Made by a program: the position numbers and the translations under genes. DNA of 64,000 bases from Labrys miyagiensis (GTDB lineage: Bacteria > Pseudomonadota > Alphaproteobacteria > Rhizobiales > Labraceae): NCBI RefSeq assembly GCF_030160835.1, contig NZ_BSPC01000005.1, forward strand, positions 1 through 64,000. Direction: 5' to 3'. Shown in pieces: positions 35,749 to 46,201 of the stretch (position 1 is the first letter of the stretch; every line of letters starts with the position of its first letter). The notes below the pieces were generated by a model. It saw only the letters and a list, made by a program, of their open reading frames with translations. It did not search any database and was not told the origin of the DNA.

Positions 35749-36039
35749 TCAGACGACAGCCGGCGGCTTCACGCCCCAGCGCCAGCGGCGGACCGAGGTG
35801 GCGGCGAACAGGCCGGCCTTAGCATAGGGATCGTTTTCGGCAAAGACGCGCGCCTCGGCCTCGGAGGGGAAGTCGACGATCAGGAGTGAGCCGACCATCT
35901 GGTCCTGGTCGTTGAGGAAGGGGCCGGCCCCGAGGACATGGGCGTCCTGGGCCTTGAGGTAATCCATATGCGCCGGCCGCGTCGCCATGCGCAGTTCGAG
36001 CCCGTTGGGTATGTCTTCACACTGGATCACGAACTGCAT
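35749..36039 (-). CDS. YciI-family protein
   Basis: A 96-aa ferredoxin-like-fold protein: MQFVIQCEDIPNGLELRM, then RPAHMDYLKAQDAHVLGAGP with the conserved His, and GSLLIVDFPSEAEARVFAEN. GAGGGG lies before the ATG at 36039; a longer upstream frame is not supported. YciI-like proteins are thought to be small enzymes or metabolite-binding proteins, but no reaction is firmly assigned here. Confidence 0.85.
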   Translation of the reverse strand: MQFVIQCEDIPNGLELRMATRPAHMDYLKAQDAHVLGAGPFLNDQDQMVGSLLIVDFPSEAEARVFAENDPYAKAGLFAATSVRRWRWGVKPPAVV

Positions 36040-36236
36040 GGAACCCCTCGCTGAAACGATTTCGGTAAAGGCAAAGCCGGAATCGGGTAGCGGGAAGCGG
36101 GGACTTTGTCGAGGGGCGCCGTCGCAGCGACGACGATTTCGGGGCTGATGCCGAAAAGCGACAACCGTTTTCTGCGAGAGAGGACACGACAACAAGGAGC
36201 CTGACCGAAGAAGCATGGAAGGCACGGCCTGCGTCC

Positions 36237-36319
36237 GTCATTGCGAGCGGAGCGAAACAATCCAGGGCAGCAGGCACAGCCCCTTGACCCCCGGATTGCT
36301 TCGCTTCGCTCGCAATGAC
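36237..36319. repeat. 83-bp inverted repeat (GTCATTGCGAGCG type)
   Basis: GTCATTGCGAGCGGAGCGAA at the left and TTCGCTTCGCTCGCAATGAC at the right are inverted copies; the inner parts (CAATCC/GGATTG) also pair. This class is well known in rhizobial genomes. Confidence 0.85.
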
Positions 36320-36369
36320 GATGCTTTCGCTGCCGCTTTGGATCAATTACCGGACCCAGAGCCGACAGC

Positions 36370-36473
36370 TAAAGCGTTTTGCGATTTGGCGGAATCGGCA
36401 AGAATCGCAAAGACGCGTCGAAACAAAGAGTGAGAGCAAAGCAGCGTTTACGCCTAAACGCGCTTTGCTCTAG
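36370..36473. repeat. 104-bp dispersed repeat, copy 2
   Basis: Second copy of the GCTCTAG-ended element, differing at a few positions from copy 1 (for example TTTGGCGGAATC for TTTGACGGAATC). It lies just downstream of the redoxin gene stop. Confidence 0.85.
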
Positions 36474-36485
36474 TGGGCGAGACCG

Positions 36486-37160
36486 TCAATGCAGCCGCGT
36501 CCCCTCACCGCCGATCGATGCCCGGATTGCGGCCACGATCTCGGAGGCGGCCGGGAATTTGCCGATGCCTTCCAAGCCTTCCTGGCATTCGATATGGGTC
36601 CAGCGCACGATGCCGTCGCGGTCGATCAGGAACTGCCCCTTGAGTTGCGGCCATTGGCGCTCGACGTCTCCGCGATCGGTTTCGTTCTCGACATAGCCAT
36701 CGAGCTTGGCGAGGGTCATGGAGGCCTCCATGACTGGCAGGGGTTCAGGCAGTTCGCCGGTCGGATTGACGCGCAGCGTGGAGAGGGCCTTCATCAGATC
36801 GGGCGTCGGGACCGGTTTGGGCACGCCATAGGCGCGATGGATGGAAAGCGCGGGATCGGTGGCGATGCGAAACCGGCTCGGGCGAAACTTGAAATAGAGG
36901 CGGGCATTCTCGAGCTCGGTGGCGACGATGCCGAGGGTCTCGACCCCCAGCGCCTCGAGCTGAGGGCTGGCGGTCGCCAATTGGGCCAGCGCCCGGCGGC
37001 AGAACGGGCACCACAGTCCCACGAACAAAGCAAGAAACAGCGAACTCTTGCCGCGATAGTCGGATAGCGACACGGTTCCGGCTCCATCCAGGGCGGGAAG
37101 CCTGAAATCCGGAGCGCGTTCGCCCGACGATATTGGTGATTGCAATGGCATCTCGTTCAT
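36486..37160 (-). CDS. Redoxin-domain (AhpC/TSA-like) protein
   Basis: A 224-aa thioredoxin-fold protein. GERAPDFRLPALDG starts the fold and GLWCPFCRRALAQL (about residues 48-61) gives a CPFC redox pair. Length and the insert at 110-150 distinguish it from standard peroxiredoxins. It probably reduces peroxides or disulfides in the cytosol, since no signal peptide is seen. Confidence 0.85.
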   Translation of the reverse strand: MNEMPLQSPISSGERAPDFRLPALDGAGTVSLSDYRGKSSLFLALFVGLWCPFCRRALAQLATASPQLEALGVETLGIVATELENARLYFKFRPSRFRIATDPALSIHRAYGVPKPVPTPDLMKALSTLRVNPTGELPEPLPVMEASMTLAKLDGYVENETDRGDVERQWPQLKGQFLIDRDGIVRWTHIECQEGLEGIGKFPAASEIVAAIRASIGGEGTRLH

Positions 37161-37234
37161 GCGGCACCCTCCTGGAACGCGTTAATCTGGAAATTCGCTC
37201 CTGCCCGAATTCATTTTGCTCGACTAGCTCCCGG

Positions 37235-40200
37235 TCAACACAGAAACGGCAGAACCATCAGTGCATCGGGTTCGAGTCCGGCGCGTTGGCAGACCTCGTC
37301 GGATTTCGCCAAGTATAGCTCCGCTGAGGCCCGGTTCCCAGCGTCCAAATGGAGTGTGCCGAGACCATCATAGCAGGGGAAGAGGAATTGCGGCTCACCC
37401 GTCTCCTCGGCCAGATGGAGCGCTTCCTCATAGGATGCCAAGGCGAGCGCATGGTCGCCCCGGCATTGATAGATCTGGCCGAGTATGATGAGCGGGGCGG
37501 CCAGATGATCGAAGAGCCCGAGCCGACGATCGAGATCGATGGCTCTCTGCGCCGCCTCGACACCTTCGTCCTCGCAGCGGTCGGTCAATGCGCAGTAGGA
37601 CACGGCGAGATTGGCGTAGATGCGGGATTGGAAGCCGAGATCGCCCACCTTCTTGGCCGTCTCCAGCCCTCGCAGGCAGGTGCCGATGCTCCGCTGCGGG
37701 TTGAGCGAGGAGTAGAGCACGCCGAGATTGGTATAGCCGCGGCAGGCGGCCTGCAGCAGGGCATGCTCCTCCGCCAGCCTGACGCTCTGCTCGATATGGT
37801 CGACGGCGTCGGCCGGCCGGCCGCTGCGGGCAAGCGCCACACCGATCGTGTTGTAGGCCTGGGCCCGCGTGGCGGCGAGCTCGCGAAGGCGCTCCGGCTC
37901 CGCGCCAGCGCCGTTGTCGCGATCCGCCTCGGCCAGGGCCCGCTCCGCCCAGGCAATCGCCCCTGCATTGTCGCCGGCGCGAAAGGCGAGCCGGCCGGTT
38001 TCCTCGAGCAATTCGGCGCGTTCCAGCCAATAGCCCTCGTCCCCGAGCAGAGCGAGGCCCCGTGCGAAGCAGGCAGCAGCCTCTTCGCGCTCGCCCGACT
38101 CCCAGTGCAAACAGCCGCTCTTGCGATAGAGGCGGGCGGCGCCTGCATGATCCATGTTGGCCTCGAAATCCCGAAGTACCGCCTCGTAGTGAACCGCCGC
38201 CTCGGTGCGCCGTTCGGCCAGCGCCAGAAGATCGGCCAGCCTTTCGCGAATGGAGCGGATGTCGCCTTCGCATGCCGGGTTGCCCTGCAAGGTGCTCAAG
38301 GCACGCTCGTAGTGCCGGATGGCGTCCTCATTGGCATAGAGGCCGCGAGCCCAATCGCCGGCCGCCATCAGGTAGCGGGCGCCCCTCGTCTTGTCGGCGC
38401 TCAGGCTCCAGTGGTGCCCCAGGGCTTCGAGATCGCTCAGCCTTTCGGGATGCTCGCCCACGGTGCGTTCGAGCGCACGGCCGGCCCGTTCATGCAGTTC
38501 GGTTCTGCGGGCAAGCAGCAGGTTCTGATACACCGCCTCATGCACGAGCGCATGCCGGAAACGGTAGGAGTCATCCCCTTCGCCAGGCTCGGCCGGGCAG
38601 ATAAGGTCGGCGTCAATGAGCTGCTCCAGCCTGCCCTCGACGGCGCCCGCATCCGCCGCGATGGCCCGCAGGAGCGCGAGCCCTCCCGTCACGCCCAGCA
38701 CGGCCGCCTCCTGAAGCAGCCGCCGCGCCTCGGCGGGCAGGGCATCGACCCGCGACAGGAGCAGACCCTGCAGGGTAGCAGGAACCTCCCGCGCATCGAG
38801 CGGCGCCCCACGTACCCACCGATCGCCATGGCGCACCAGCACGCCCCGGCTCACGAGGCTGCGGACGATCTCCTCCACAAACAACGGGTTGCCTCCGGAC
38901 CGGGCGGCGATGAAGTTGCCGATGTCCTGCCCGCCATCATCCGCCATCTCGCCGAACAGGCCGGTGACGATGGCCCTCGTGTCTTCCCGCGAGAGAGGCG
39001 CGAGGCGGATGGTCGAGCGTTCAGCGCGCGAAGCGGGTGGCACCTGCCCTTCAGGACGATGGGACAGCACCAGCATGAAGCAGCGATCGGCGAGGTGGTC
39101 AGCGGCATCGCACAGAAGCGACACCGAGGCTGCATCCGCCCAGTGGATGTCCTCGATGATGAAGAGGAGATGGCCCTGGTCGAGCCGTCGCTCGATCAGC
39201 AGGCGTGCGGCGAGCGTGATCTGGCGCTTCAGCTGTTCGGGCGCGAGTTCGCGTCGCTCGGAATCTTCCACGCCGAGCATGTAACTGAGCATCGGCGCAA
39301 TCGCGTCCGCCGTCTCGGCCTCCGCTCCGAGCGATTGCAGCCCCACCGCGAGCTTGCTCCGTGCCGCCTCGAGCGAATCGTCGGGACGCACCTGATAGCC
39401 CTCCCGGAACAAGGCGCCGAACGCGCCATAGGTCGGTTCGCCCCGCGACGAGCAGGAAACGCGGCGGATGGCGCCGCCGTCAAGCCCACCCTCTGCCTCC
39501 AGCACCGCCAGGAATTCTGCGATCAGGCGTGATTTGCCCGCTCCTGCCTCGCCGGCGAGATCGACGAGCTGGGAGCGGCCCGTGCGCATCCGGTCGAAGG
39601 CGGCCATCAACTGCGCCAACTCGTCGGTGCGGCCGGTCATCGGGCTGGCGAGCCCATGGGCCGCCAGTCCGCGGCCCGAGCCCGGCGCGGCCAGCAGGCC
39701 GATCAGGGGATAGGCCAGGACGGGTTCCGCCTTGCCCTTGAGCGTCAGGGCGCGCGCCGGCCCGAAGGCGAAGCGGTGTCGCGTCAGGGCACCTGTCGCC
39801 TCGGAGACGAGGATGGCGCCCGAGGCCTCGGCGAGCAGGCGCGCAGTGGTATTCACGGTGTCGCCGGTCACGGCATAGGCGGCCGTGGAGGTCCGTCCGA
39901 GATGGCCGGCGACGACAGGCCCGGTATGGACGCCGATATGAAGGCCTATCGTCTGCCCCAGGCGGGCGGCCCATTGCTCATTGAGCCGTGTGAGGGCCGC
40001 GACCATGTCCAGTGCCGCATTGAGCGCGCGCTCGGGATCGTCCTCATGGGCAAGGGGAGCGCCGAACACCGCCAGCACGGCATCCCCGATGAATTTCTCG
40101 ACAAAACCGTCATGGCGGGCGACCACCTGCGCCAGGGTCTCGAACAAGGCGGTCTGGAAGGCCCGCACCTCCTCGGGATCGAGCCGTTCGGCCAGGGTGG

Positions 40201-40396
40201 TGAAACCGGTGACGTCGGCGAAGAGCACCGTGACCAGCCGCCGGTCCGCCTCGCGCTCCTCCTGGGGCGCAGGGGCTGATTCGGGAGGTGCACCGGCGGC
40301 CTCGGGCACGGCGCTGCCATTGGCCTGCCGCCGCCCGCAGCGCGGGCAGAAGGCGAAGCCTGGCGCGAGTTCGAAACCGCAACCGGCACACACCAT
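37235..40396 (-). CDS. Class III adenylate cyclase-AAA ATPase-TPR regulator
   Basis: A 1053-aa multidomain protein: an N-terminal zinc ribbon (Cys3, Cys6, Cys17, Cys20), a class III cyclase domain (VLFADVTGFTTLAERLD and EKFIGDAVLAVFGAP, each with a metal-binding Asp, about 55-235), an AAA-type NTPase (GEAGAGKSRLIAEFLA; Walker B IIEDIHWAD) and a C-terminal helical repeat region of TPR type from about residue 650. Both catalytic Asp residues are kept, so cAMP synthesis is plausible. Such proteins are large signalling ATPases with unknown inputs. Confidence 0.87.
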   Translation of the reverse strand: MVCAGCGFELAPGFAFCPRCGRRQANGSAVPEAAGAPPESAPAPQEEREADRRLVTVLFADVTGFTTLAERLDPEEVRAFQTALFETLAQVVARHDGFVEKFIGDAVLAVFGAPLAHEDDPERALNAALDMVAALTRLNEQWAARLGQTIGLHIGVHTGPVVAGHLGRTSTAAYAVTGDTVNTTARLLAEASGAILVSEATGALTRHRFAFGPARALTLKGKAEPVLAYPLIGLLAAPGSGRGLAAHGLASPMTGRTDELAQLMAAFDRMRTGRSQLVDLAGEAGAGKSRLIAEFLAVLEAEGGLDGGAIRRVSCSSRGEPTYGAFGALFREGYQVRPDDSLEAARSKLAVGLQSLGAEAETADAIAPMLSYMLGVEDSERRELAPEQLKRQITLAARLLIERRLDQGHLLFIIEDIHWADAASVSLLCDAADHLADRCFMLVLSHRPEGQVPPASRAERSTIRLAPLSREDTRAIVTGLFGEMADDGGQDIGNFIAARSGGNPLFVEEIVRSLVSRGVLVRHGDRWVRGAPLDAREVPATLQGLLLSRVDALPAEARRLLQEAAVLGVTGGLALLRAIAADAGAVEGRLEQLIDADLICPAEPGEGDDSYRFRHALVHEAVYQNLLLARRTELHERAGRALERTVGEHPERLSDLEALGHHWSLSADKTRGARYLMAAGDWARGLYANEDAIRHYERALSTLQGNPACEGDIRSIRERLADLLALAERRTEAAVHYEAVLRDFEANMDHAGAARLYRKSGCLHWESGEREEAAACFARGLALLGDEGYWLERAELLEETGRLAFRAGDNAGAIAWAERALAEADRDNGAGAEPERLRELAATRAQAYNTIGVALARSGRPADAVDHIEQSVRLAEEHALLQAACRGYTNLGVLYSSLNPQRSIGTCLRGLETAKKVGDLGFQSRIYANLAVSYCALTDRCEDEGVEAAQRAIDLDRRLGLFDHLAAPLIILGQIYQCRGDHALALASYEEALHLAEETGEPQFLFPCYDGLGTLHLDAGNRASAELYLAKSDEVCQRAGLEPDALMVLPFLC

Positions 40397-40561
40397 GGGA
40401 TGGCCCGCATCCTGACGCGAGCTTGTCGGGCCAGATCGATCCCGAGGCCTGGGCAGGCTGGATCTTTCGCCCCGCTCACATCATTGAAATGTAGGCGGGC
40501 GCGACGCGGGCCGCAAGCAACGCCGCGTCGTCCTTTAGGCTCATGTTGGAGGAAGGAGGCA

Positions 40562-40606
40562 CTGTCATTCCCGGCATTGCCGAAGGCATCGGGAAGGGAA
40601 TGACAG
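40562..40606. repeat. 45-bp inverted repeat
   Basis: CTGTCATTCCC and GGGAATGACAG flank a core with GCATTGCCGAAGGCATCGGG. It sits in the 295-bp spacer between folD and the cyclase gene and might act as a terminator for folD. No gene is seen in this spacer. Confidence 0.6.
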
Positions 40607-40691
40607 GAGATGGGGAACGCTCTCCCGGTTTAATGCGATTGCCCCGCCTCGTTTCGCTCTGGGGCGCTACCCGGTAAGGGCTGGCCGCACC

Positions 40692-41579
40692 CTATCCCTT
40701 CACCCGCGCCTCGGCGGCCACCACCGTGTTGTGGAGCAGGCAGGCCACCGTCATCTTGCCGACGCCTCCCGGCACCGGGGTGATGTAGGACGCCTTGCCC
40801 ATCGCTTCCTGGGTGGCGACATCGCCGACGATGCGGCCCTTGCCGTCCTCGGTGGGCACGCGGTTGATGCCGACATCGATAACCACGGCGCCGTCCTTGA
40901 TCCAGTCGCCCCGCACCATCTCCGCGCGGCCCACGGCGGCAACGAGGATGTCGGCCTCGCGGCACACTGCCGGCAAATCCTTGGTGCGCGAATGGGCGAT
41001 GGTCACCGTGCAGTCATTGGCGAGCAGGAGCTGGGCCATCGGCTTGCCGACGATGTTGGAACGGCCGACCACCACGGCGTTCTTGCCGGAGAGGCCGGCC
41101 TTGCCGACGGTGTCGAGCAGCATCATTAAAGAGCCCAGCGGCGTGCAGGGGATCAGCATCGCTTCCGGATCGATCCTGGCAGATGTAAAGAGCTTGCCGA
41201 CATTCATCGGGTGGAAGCCGTCGACATCTTTGGCCGGATGGATGGCGTCGATCATCATCTGTCCGTCGAGATGGCCGGGCAGCGGAAGCTGCACCAGGAT
41301 GCCGTCGACACCAGGATCGGCGTTGAGGCCATTGATGACGCCGAGCAGCTCATCCTTGCCGATGGTCTCGGGCAGCTCGATCAGGCGGCCGTCGATGGCC
41401 GTCTCATGCGCCATCTTGGCCTTGGTGTTCACATAGGCGCGGCTGGCCGGATTGTTGCCGACGATCACCACATCGAGGCGCGCCTTGCGGCCATGGGCGG
41501 CGGCAAACGCCTCCGCGCGAACCTTGGTGCGGGCGCGGACATTGGCCGCGTGGACATTGCCGTCAATCAATTCGGTCAT
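40692..41579 (-). CDS. folD: Methylene-THF dehydrogenase/methenyl-THF cyclohydrolase
   Basis: A 296-aa bifunctional FolD that interconverts methylene-, methenyl- and 10-formyl-THF. Tyr49 and Lys53 in YVNTKAK are the catalytic pair; [32 protein letters not shown] and [16 protein letters not shown] are classic motifs; [15 protein letters not shown] closes the site. The ATG at 41579 matches the family start; the upstream extension is not conserved-looking. It can process methylene-THF from GcvT-type demethylating enzymes such as the one at 29.5 kb. Confidence 0.97.
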   Translation of the reverse strand: MTELIDGNVHAANVRARTKVRAEAFAAAHGRKARLDVVIVGNNPASRAYVNTKAKMAHETAIDGRLIELPETIGKDELLGVINGLNADPGVDGILVQLPLPGHLDGQMMIDAIHPAKDVDGFHPMNVGKLFTSARIDPEAMLIPCTPLGSLMMLLDTVGKAGLSGKNAVVVGRSNIVGKPMAQLLLANDCTVTIAHSRTKDLPAVCREADILVAAVGRAEMVRGDWIKDGAVVIDVGINRVPTEDGKGRIVGDVATQEAMGKASYITPVPGGVGKMTVACLLHNTVVAAEARVKG

Positions 41580-41788
41580 GGCGCAACTTTCATTCTCACG
41601 AAACAGCGCGGTCTTATAGCGTGGCGGCGGCGATTTCCAGCCATCTTGGGCCGTCCTGTTCTGTCCTGATTCACACCACCGCTCCGGTGCCCGGAACTCG
41701 AGGGGAGCTCCTCCCGAGGGAACCTCTTGCGCCATCGGCGACTTGTCTTGGCATCCTCTCTTGGCATCCTCGGTTCGGGAGACAGACC

Positions 41789-42853
41789 ATGCGCCTTGTT
41801 GCGATTGCCGCCAGCTTCATCCTGATGCTGCTCGCCGGGCCCGCCCTCTCGGCCCAGCTCGATACGCAGAGCATCAATACCGCGACCTTCTCTGCCAAGG
41901 ACATCCGGGGCAAGCCCCGAGGCCCCCGCGCCTCGCTGGTCAAGGCCCAGATCCTGCTCGACCGCGCCGGCTATTCGCCCGGCGAGATCGACGGCCGCCA
42001 CGGCGACAATTTCGCCAAGGCGCTCGCGGCCTTCCAGGCGGATCACGGCCTGCCCTCGACCGGCGAGCTCGACCAGGCGAGCTGGGACAGCCTGGCGGGG
42101 ACGACGCAGGAGCCGGCGGTGACGGACTATGAGATCACCCGCCAGGATCTGCGCGGCCCCTTCACCAAGCGCATTCCGGTGAAGTTCGAGGCCATGGCGC
42201 ATCTGCGCCGGCTCGGCTATCGCAATGTGGAGGAGGAACTGGCCGAGAAATTCCACATCAGCCCCGAACTCCTTAAGGCGATGAATCCGCGCGAGCGCTT
42301 CAAGAAGCCCGGCGACACCATCACGGTGGCCGCCGTGGCGCAGCCCGACCTTGCGCGGGTGAAGGCCAACCGCCAGGCGCCGCTGCCCGGCTCCGCCACG
42401 CGGCTCGAGATCGACAAGGACAGGCTCACGCTGAAGGCGTTCGACGCCACCGGCCGGCTCCTCCACTTCTTCCCGGCCTCGGTGGGCAGCGAGGACAAAC
42501 CGGCTCCCTCGGGCACGCTGGAGATCGAAAGGGTGAATCTCAAGCCCGACTACACCTATAATCCGAAATATGCCTTCAAGGGCGTCAAGGCCAGGCATCC
42601 CTTCACCATCGCGCCGGGACCGAACAATCCGGTCGGGCTGGTGTGGATCGATCTCAATGCCGAGGGTGACGGCATCCACGGCACGCCCGATCCCGGCCGC
42701 ATCTCGAAACGCTACTCCCATGGCTGCATCCGCCTGACCAATTGGGACGCGCTCACCCTCGCCACTCTGGTGCGCCAGGGCGTGCCGGTGACCTTCATCG
42801 GCAACGGGCCGCAACCGGCCGCCGCCGATCCGACGGTCGATAAGGCGGATTGA
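41789..42853 (+). CDS. L,D-transpeptidase with peptidoglycan-binding domain
   Basis: A 354-aa exported protein: signal peptide ([20 protein letters not shown], cleavage after LSA), a PG_binding_1 helical domain ([20 protein letters not shown] onward, about 50-103), a LysM-like stretch ([15 protein letters not shown]) and a YkuD catalytic domain with His297 in [10 protein letters not shown], His311 and Cys313 in [10 protein letters not shown]. It should form 3-3 crosslinks in peptidoglycan or attach proteins in the periplasm. Relevant to the recycling genes elsewhere in the window only by theme. Confidence 0.92.
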   Translation: MRLVAIAASFILMLLAGPALSAQLDTQSINTATFSAKDIRGKPRGPRASLVKAQILLDRAGYSPGEIDGRHGDNFAKALAAFQADHGLPSTGELDQASWDSLAGTTQEPAVTDYEITRQDLRGPFTKRIPVKFEAMAHLRRLGYRNVEEELAEKFHISPELLKAMNPRERFKKPGDTITVAAVAQPDLARVKANRQAPLPGSATRLEIDKDRLTLKAFDATGRLLHFFPASVGSEDKPAPSGTLEIERVNLKPDYTYNPKYAFKGVKARHPFTIAPGPNNPVGLVWIDLNAEGDGIHGTPDPGRISKRYSHGCIRLTNWDALTLATLVRQGVPVTFIGNGPQPAAADPTVDKAD

Positions 42854-42938
42854 CAGTTGCGCTTTTTCCGAACGGAGTGTGCGCCGAATGGGGCACGACC
42901 AAGCCGGCGCGATTCGAACGCGCCCTAAGGAGGAAGCC

Positions 42939-45900
42939 ATGGCCGACGGCGGCAAGCGTCAATTCAGCATCCCGCGCGATGCGGATCTCAAGCTGGCCTC
43001 GATCGCCAATGCGGCGGGGCTGACGGTAAGCTTTGCCGCCAACGGCACCGTCTTCGCCATCGAGCATCGCGACGCGAAGGCGCCGGTGACCATCAACCAG
43101 GTGCTCGGCTCGCCCATCCATGGCGGCATCGGACGGATCTATCTGCGCGCCGGCGGCAGGAAACCCTTCGTGGCCGAGCTGGTCGGGCCGGAGGCAAAGG
43201 CGGATTTCGCCGCAAACGGGAGCAGCGCCGGCTGGACAGGACAGGCCGGCGGCATCGATTTCCGCGTAACCCTCTGCCTGCACCCGAGCGAACCAGCCTG
43301 GTTCTGGGACGTCACCCTTTCCGGCCATGGCGACACGCCCTGCGATATCGTCTTCGTGCAGGATATCGGCCTTGGGCCGCGCGGCTTCCTGATGAACAGC
43401 GAGGCCTATGTCTCGCAATATCTCGACCATCATATCGGCGATCACCAGCAGTTCGGCCCTGTGATCATGAGCCGGCAAAATTTAAGCCAGGCCGGTAAAT
43501 TTCCCTGGGTTGCGCATGGCTGCCTGCAGGGCGTGAAGAGCTTCGCCACCGACGCGCTGCAGCTTTTCGGGCCCGACTACCGCTTTTCCGGCACGCTCGA
43601 ACAGGCTTTTGGCACGGATCTGCCCGATATCCGCCAGCAGCACGAGGTCGGCTGCGTCGGCCTGCAGTCCCTGCCGCTGACGCTCTCGGGATCGGGGACG
43701 GCCGAGATCATCTTCTTCGGCCGGTTCGAGCCCGACCATCCGGACGCATCGAGCGGTGCAGACTTAAGCCGGCTAAGCAATATTGCCTCTCTGCGCCAGG
43801 ATATCGGGCAGGTCTCGCTGCCGGCGCCCGCGAAGCCCTTGCGCAGCCTGCTGCAGGGTGCAAGGCCTCTCGCCGTCGAGGCGCTCGATATGGACCTGGT
43901 CGGCCGGCTCTACCCCACCCGCAAGGCCGAGGAAAGGCAGGGCGAAACCCTGCTCTCCTTCTTCGTGCCGGAGGGCGAGCAGAACCGCCACATCGTGCTC
44001 GCCGCCAAGGAGCGCCAGGTGCCGCGCCGCCATGGCGCCCTGTTGCGCAGCGGCGGGAGCATGAAGCTCGATGAGTCCACGCTGTGCTCCACCGCCTGGA
44101 TGCATGGCGTGTTCTCCGCCCAACTGACCATCGGCAACACCTCCTTCCACAAGCTGTTCTCGGTCTCGCGCGATCCCTACAACCTCACCCAGGCGAGCGG
44201 GCTGCGCATGCTCGTGGATCTCGGCCAGGGCGGCGATCATCCCTGGCGGCTCCTCACCGTGCCCTCGGCCTTCGATATCGGCCTCAACGACGCGAAATGG
44301 ATCTATCGCCTCGCCGACCGCACCATCACCGTGCAAGCCGTCGCCGCCGGCGATGCGCCCGGCATGCAGTGGCGCGTCAGCGTCGAGGGCCAGGCCTGCC
44401 GCTTCCTTGTGTTTGGCCATGTCGTGATGGGCGAGCGCGACTATGAGCAGACGGGCACGGTTGACGTTGACGCAAACGCCAAGCGAATCACGCTACGCCC
44501 GGGCGCGGACTGGCTGTGGGGGCAGACCTATCCCGAGGCCGCCTATCACCTCGTCACCTCGACCCCCGCGGCGGTGGAGGCCATCGGCGGCGACGAACTG
44601 CTCTATGAGGACGGCACGGCCCGCGGCGGCGCCTTCATCGCCCTGCGCTCGGCGCCGACCACCGAACTCGTCTTCGCCGTCACCGGCTCGATGACCTCGG
44701 CGACGGAAGGCGAGGCCCTCGCGCAGCGCTTCGCCGCCGGGCCGGACACGGAGAGCCTGCTCGCGCCGGCCCGCCGGTTCTGGAGCCACGTTACCCGCGA
44801 CCTGCGCCTGGAAGGCTCCGACGCCGAGGTGGAAGCGCAGGACCTGCTGCTGCCCTGGCTTGCCCATGACGCCATGATGCATCTCACAGTGCCGCATGGC
44901 CTGGAACAATATACCGGCGCAGCCTGGGGCACGCGCGATGTCTGCCAGGGCCCGATCGAGATGATGCTGGCGCTGGAGCACGATGCCGAGGTCAAGGACA
45001 TCGTGCTGACCCTGTTCGGCGAGCAGTCGCAGGCCAAGGGCGACTGGCCGCAATGGTTCATGCTCGACCCCTATCCCTATATTCGCGCCGGCGACAGCCA
45101 TGGCGACGTCATCGTCTGGCCGCTCAAGGCGCTGTGCGACTATGTCGAGGCCACGGGCGACCTTACTATCCTCGACGCGCCAGCCCCCTGGCGCGACGCC
45201 AAGAACGCCCGCACCGCCGAGACGGCCAGCCTCGCCGCCCATGTCGAGAAGCTGCTCGAAACCGTGACGGCGAGCTTCATCCCCAACACCAGCCTCGTGC
45301 GCTATGGCGAGGGCGACTGGAACGATTCCCTCCAGCCGGCGGATCCGCACTTACGCGACTGGATGGTGTCGAGCTGGACGGTGGCGCTCCTGTACGAGCA
45401 GGTCTTGCGCTATTCGGCCATCCTCAAGCGCTGGGGCGAGGCGGCACGTGGCACCGAACTCTCCGACCTCGCGGCCAGGATGCGCAGCGACTACAACCGC
45501 CACCTCATCCGCGACGGCGTGGTGGCTGGCTATGGCCTGTTCGATCCCGCCCATGACGGGGTGGAGTTGCTGCTGCATCCCTCCGACACCCGCACGGGCC
45601 TATCCTACTCGCTGATCTCCATGACGCAGCCCATCATCGGCGGGCTGTTCACATCAGACCAGGCGCGCCACCACCTCGGCGTGATCCGCGAGCATCTGCT
45701 GTTGCCGGATGGCGCCCATCTGATGGATCGGCCGGTGGTCTATGGCGGTGGCCCGGAGAAACTGTTCCGCCGCGCCGAATCCGCCTCCTATTTCGGGCGC
45801 GAGATCGGCCTGATGTATGTGCACGCCCATCTGCGCTATTGCGAGGCCCTGGCCAAGCAGGGCGAGGCCCAGAAGGTCTGGGAGCAGCTGGCGCTGGCCA

Positions 45901-46196
45901 ACCCGATCGCGGTGACCGGACGCCTGCCCAATGCGTCGCTGCGCCAGCGCAACACCTATTTCTCCTCCTCCGACGCCGCCTTCCTCGACCGCTACGCGGC
46001 GAGCGCCGAATGGGGCCGGGTGCGGGCCCAGACCATCGCGGTGGACGGCGGCTGGCGCATCTATTCGAGCGGCCCTGGGCTCTATACACGCGCCTTGGTC
46101 GAGCTGGTGGTCGGCAGGCGCCGCCATTTCGGAGAGAGGGTCAGCCGGCCGCTGATGGCGGAGGTGCTGACGGGGAGCAGGTCAAATTTGGGGTGA
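42939..46196 (+). CDS. GH94 phosphorylase, probably 1,2-beta-oligoglucan phosphorylase
   Basis: A 1085-aa GH94-family protein, starting at an ATG with AGGAGG just upstream. The catalytic (alpha/alpha)6 domain is in the last 450 residues: GTRDVCQGPIEMMLAL, KGDWPQWFMLDPY, DSHGDVIVWPLKAL and YGEGDWNDSLQPA; the DWND motif (about 793-796) contains the general acid Asp. The long N-terminal beta-rich part and total length fit 1,2-beta-oligoglucan phosphorylases better than cellobiose phosphorylase or the C-terminal module of cyclic glucan synthase. It would release glucose-1-phosphate from beta-1,2-glucan. Cytosolic; no signal peptide. Confidence 0.8.
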   Translation: MADGGKRQFSIPRDADLKLASIANAAGLTVSFAANGTVFAIEHRDAKAPVTINQVLGSPIHGGIGRIYLRAGGRKPFVAELVGPEAKADFAANGSSAGWTGQAGGIDFRVTLCLHPSEPAWFWDVTLSGHGDTPCDIVFVQDIGLGPRGFLMNSEAYVSQYLDHHIGDHQQFGPVIMSRQNLSQAGKFPWVAHGCLQGVKSFATDALQLFGPDYRFSGTLEQAFGTDLPDIRQQHEVGCVGLQSLPLTLSGSGTAEIIFFGRFEPDHPDASSGADLSRLSNIASLRQDIGQVSLPAPAKPLRSLLQGARPLAVEALDMDLVGRLYPTRKAEERQGETLLSFFVPEGEQNRHIVLAAKERQVPRRHGALLRSGGSMKLDESTLCSTAWMHGVFSAQLTIGNTSFHKLFSVSRDPYNLTQASGLRMLVDLGQGGDHPWRLLTVPSAFDIGLNDAKWIYRLADRTITVQAVAAGDAPGMQWRVSVEGQACRFLVFGHVVMGERDYEQTGTVDVDANAKRITLRPGADWLWGQTYPEAAYHLVTSTPAAVEAIGGDELLYEDGTARGGAFIALRSAPTTELVFAVTGSMTSATEGEALAQRFAAGPDTESLLAPARRFWSHVTRDLRLEGSDAEVEAQDLLLPWLAHDAMMHLTVPHGLEQYTGAAWGTRDVCQGPIEMMLALEHDAEVKDIVLTLFGEQSQAKGDWPQWFMLDPYPYIRAGDSHGDVIVWPLKALCDYVEATGDLTILDAPAPWRDAKNARTAETASLAAHVEKLLETVTASFIPNTSLVRYGEGDWNDSLQPADPHLRDWMVSSWTVALLYEQVLRYSAILKRWGEAARGTELSDLAARMRSDYNRHLIRDGVVAGYGLFDPAHDGVELLLHPSDTRTGLSYSLISMTQPIIGGLFTSDQARHHLGVIREHLLLPDGAHLMDRPVVYGGGPEKLFRRAESASYFGREIGLMYVHAHLRYCEALAKQGEAQKVWEQLALANPIAVTGRLPNASLRQRNTYFSSSDAAFLDRYAASAEWGRVRAQTIAVDGGWRIYSSGPGLYTRALVELVVGRRRHFGERVSRPLMAEVLTGSRSNLG

Positions 46197-46201
46197 TTTT
46201 C

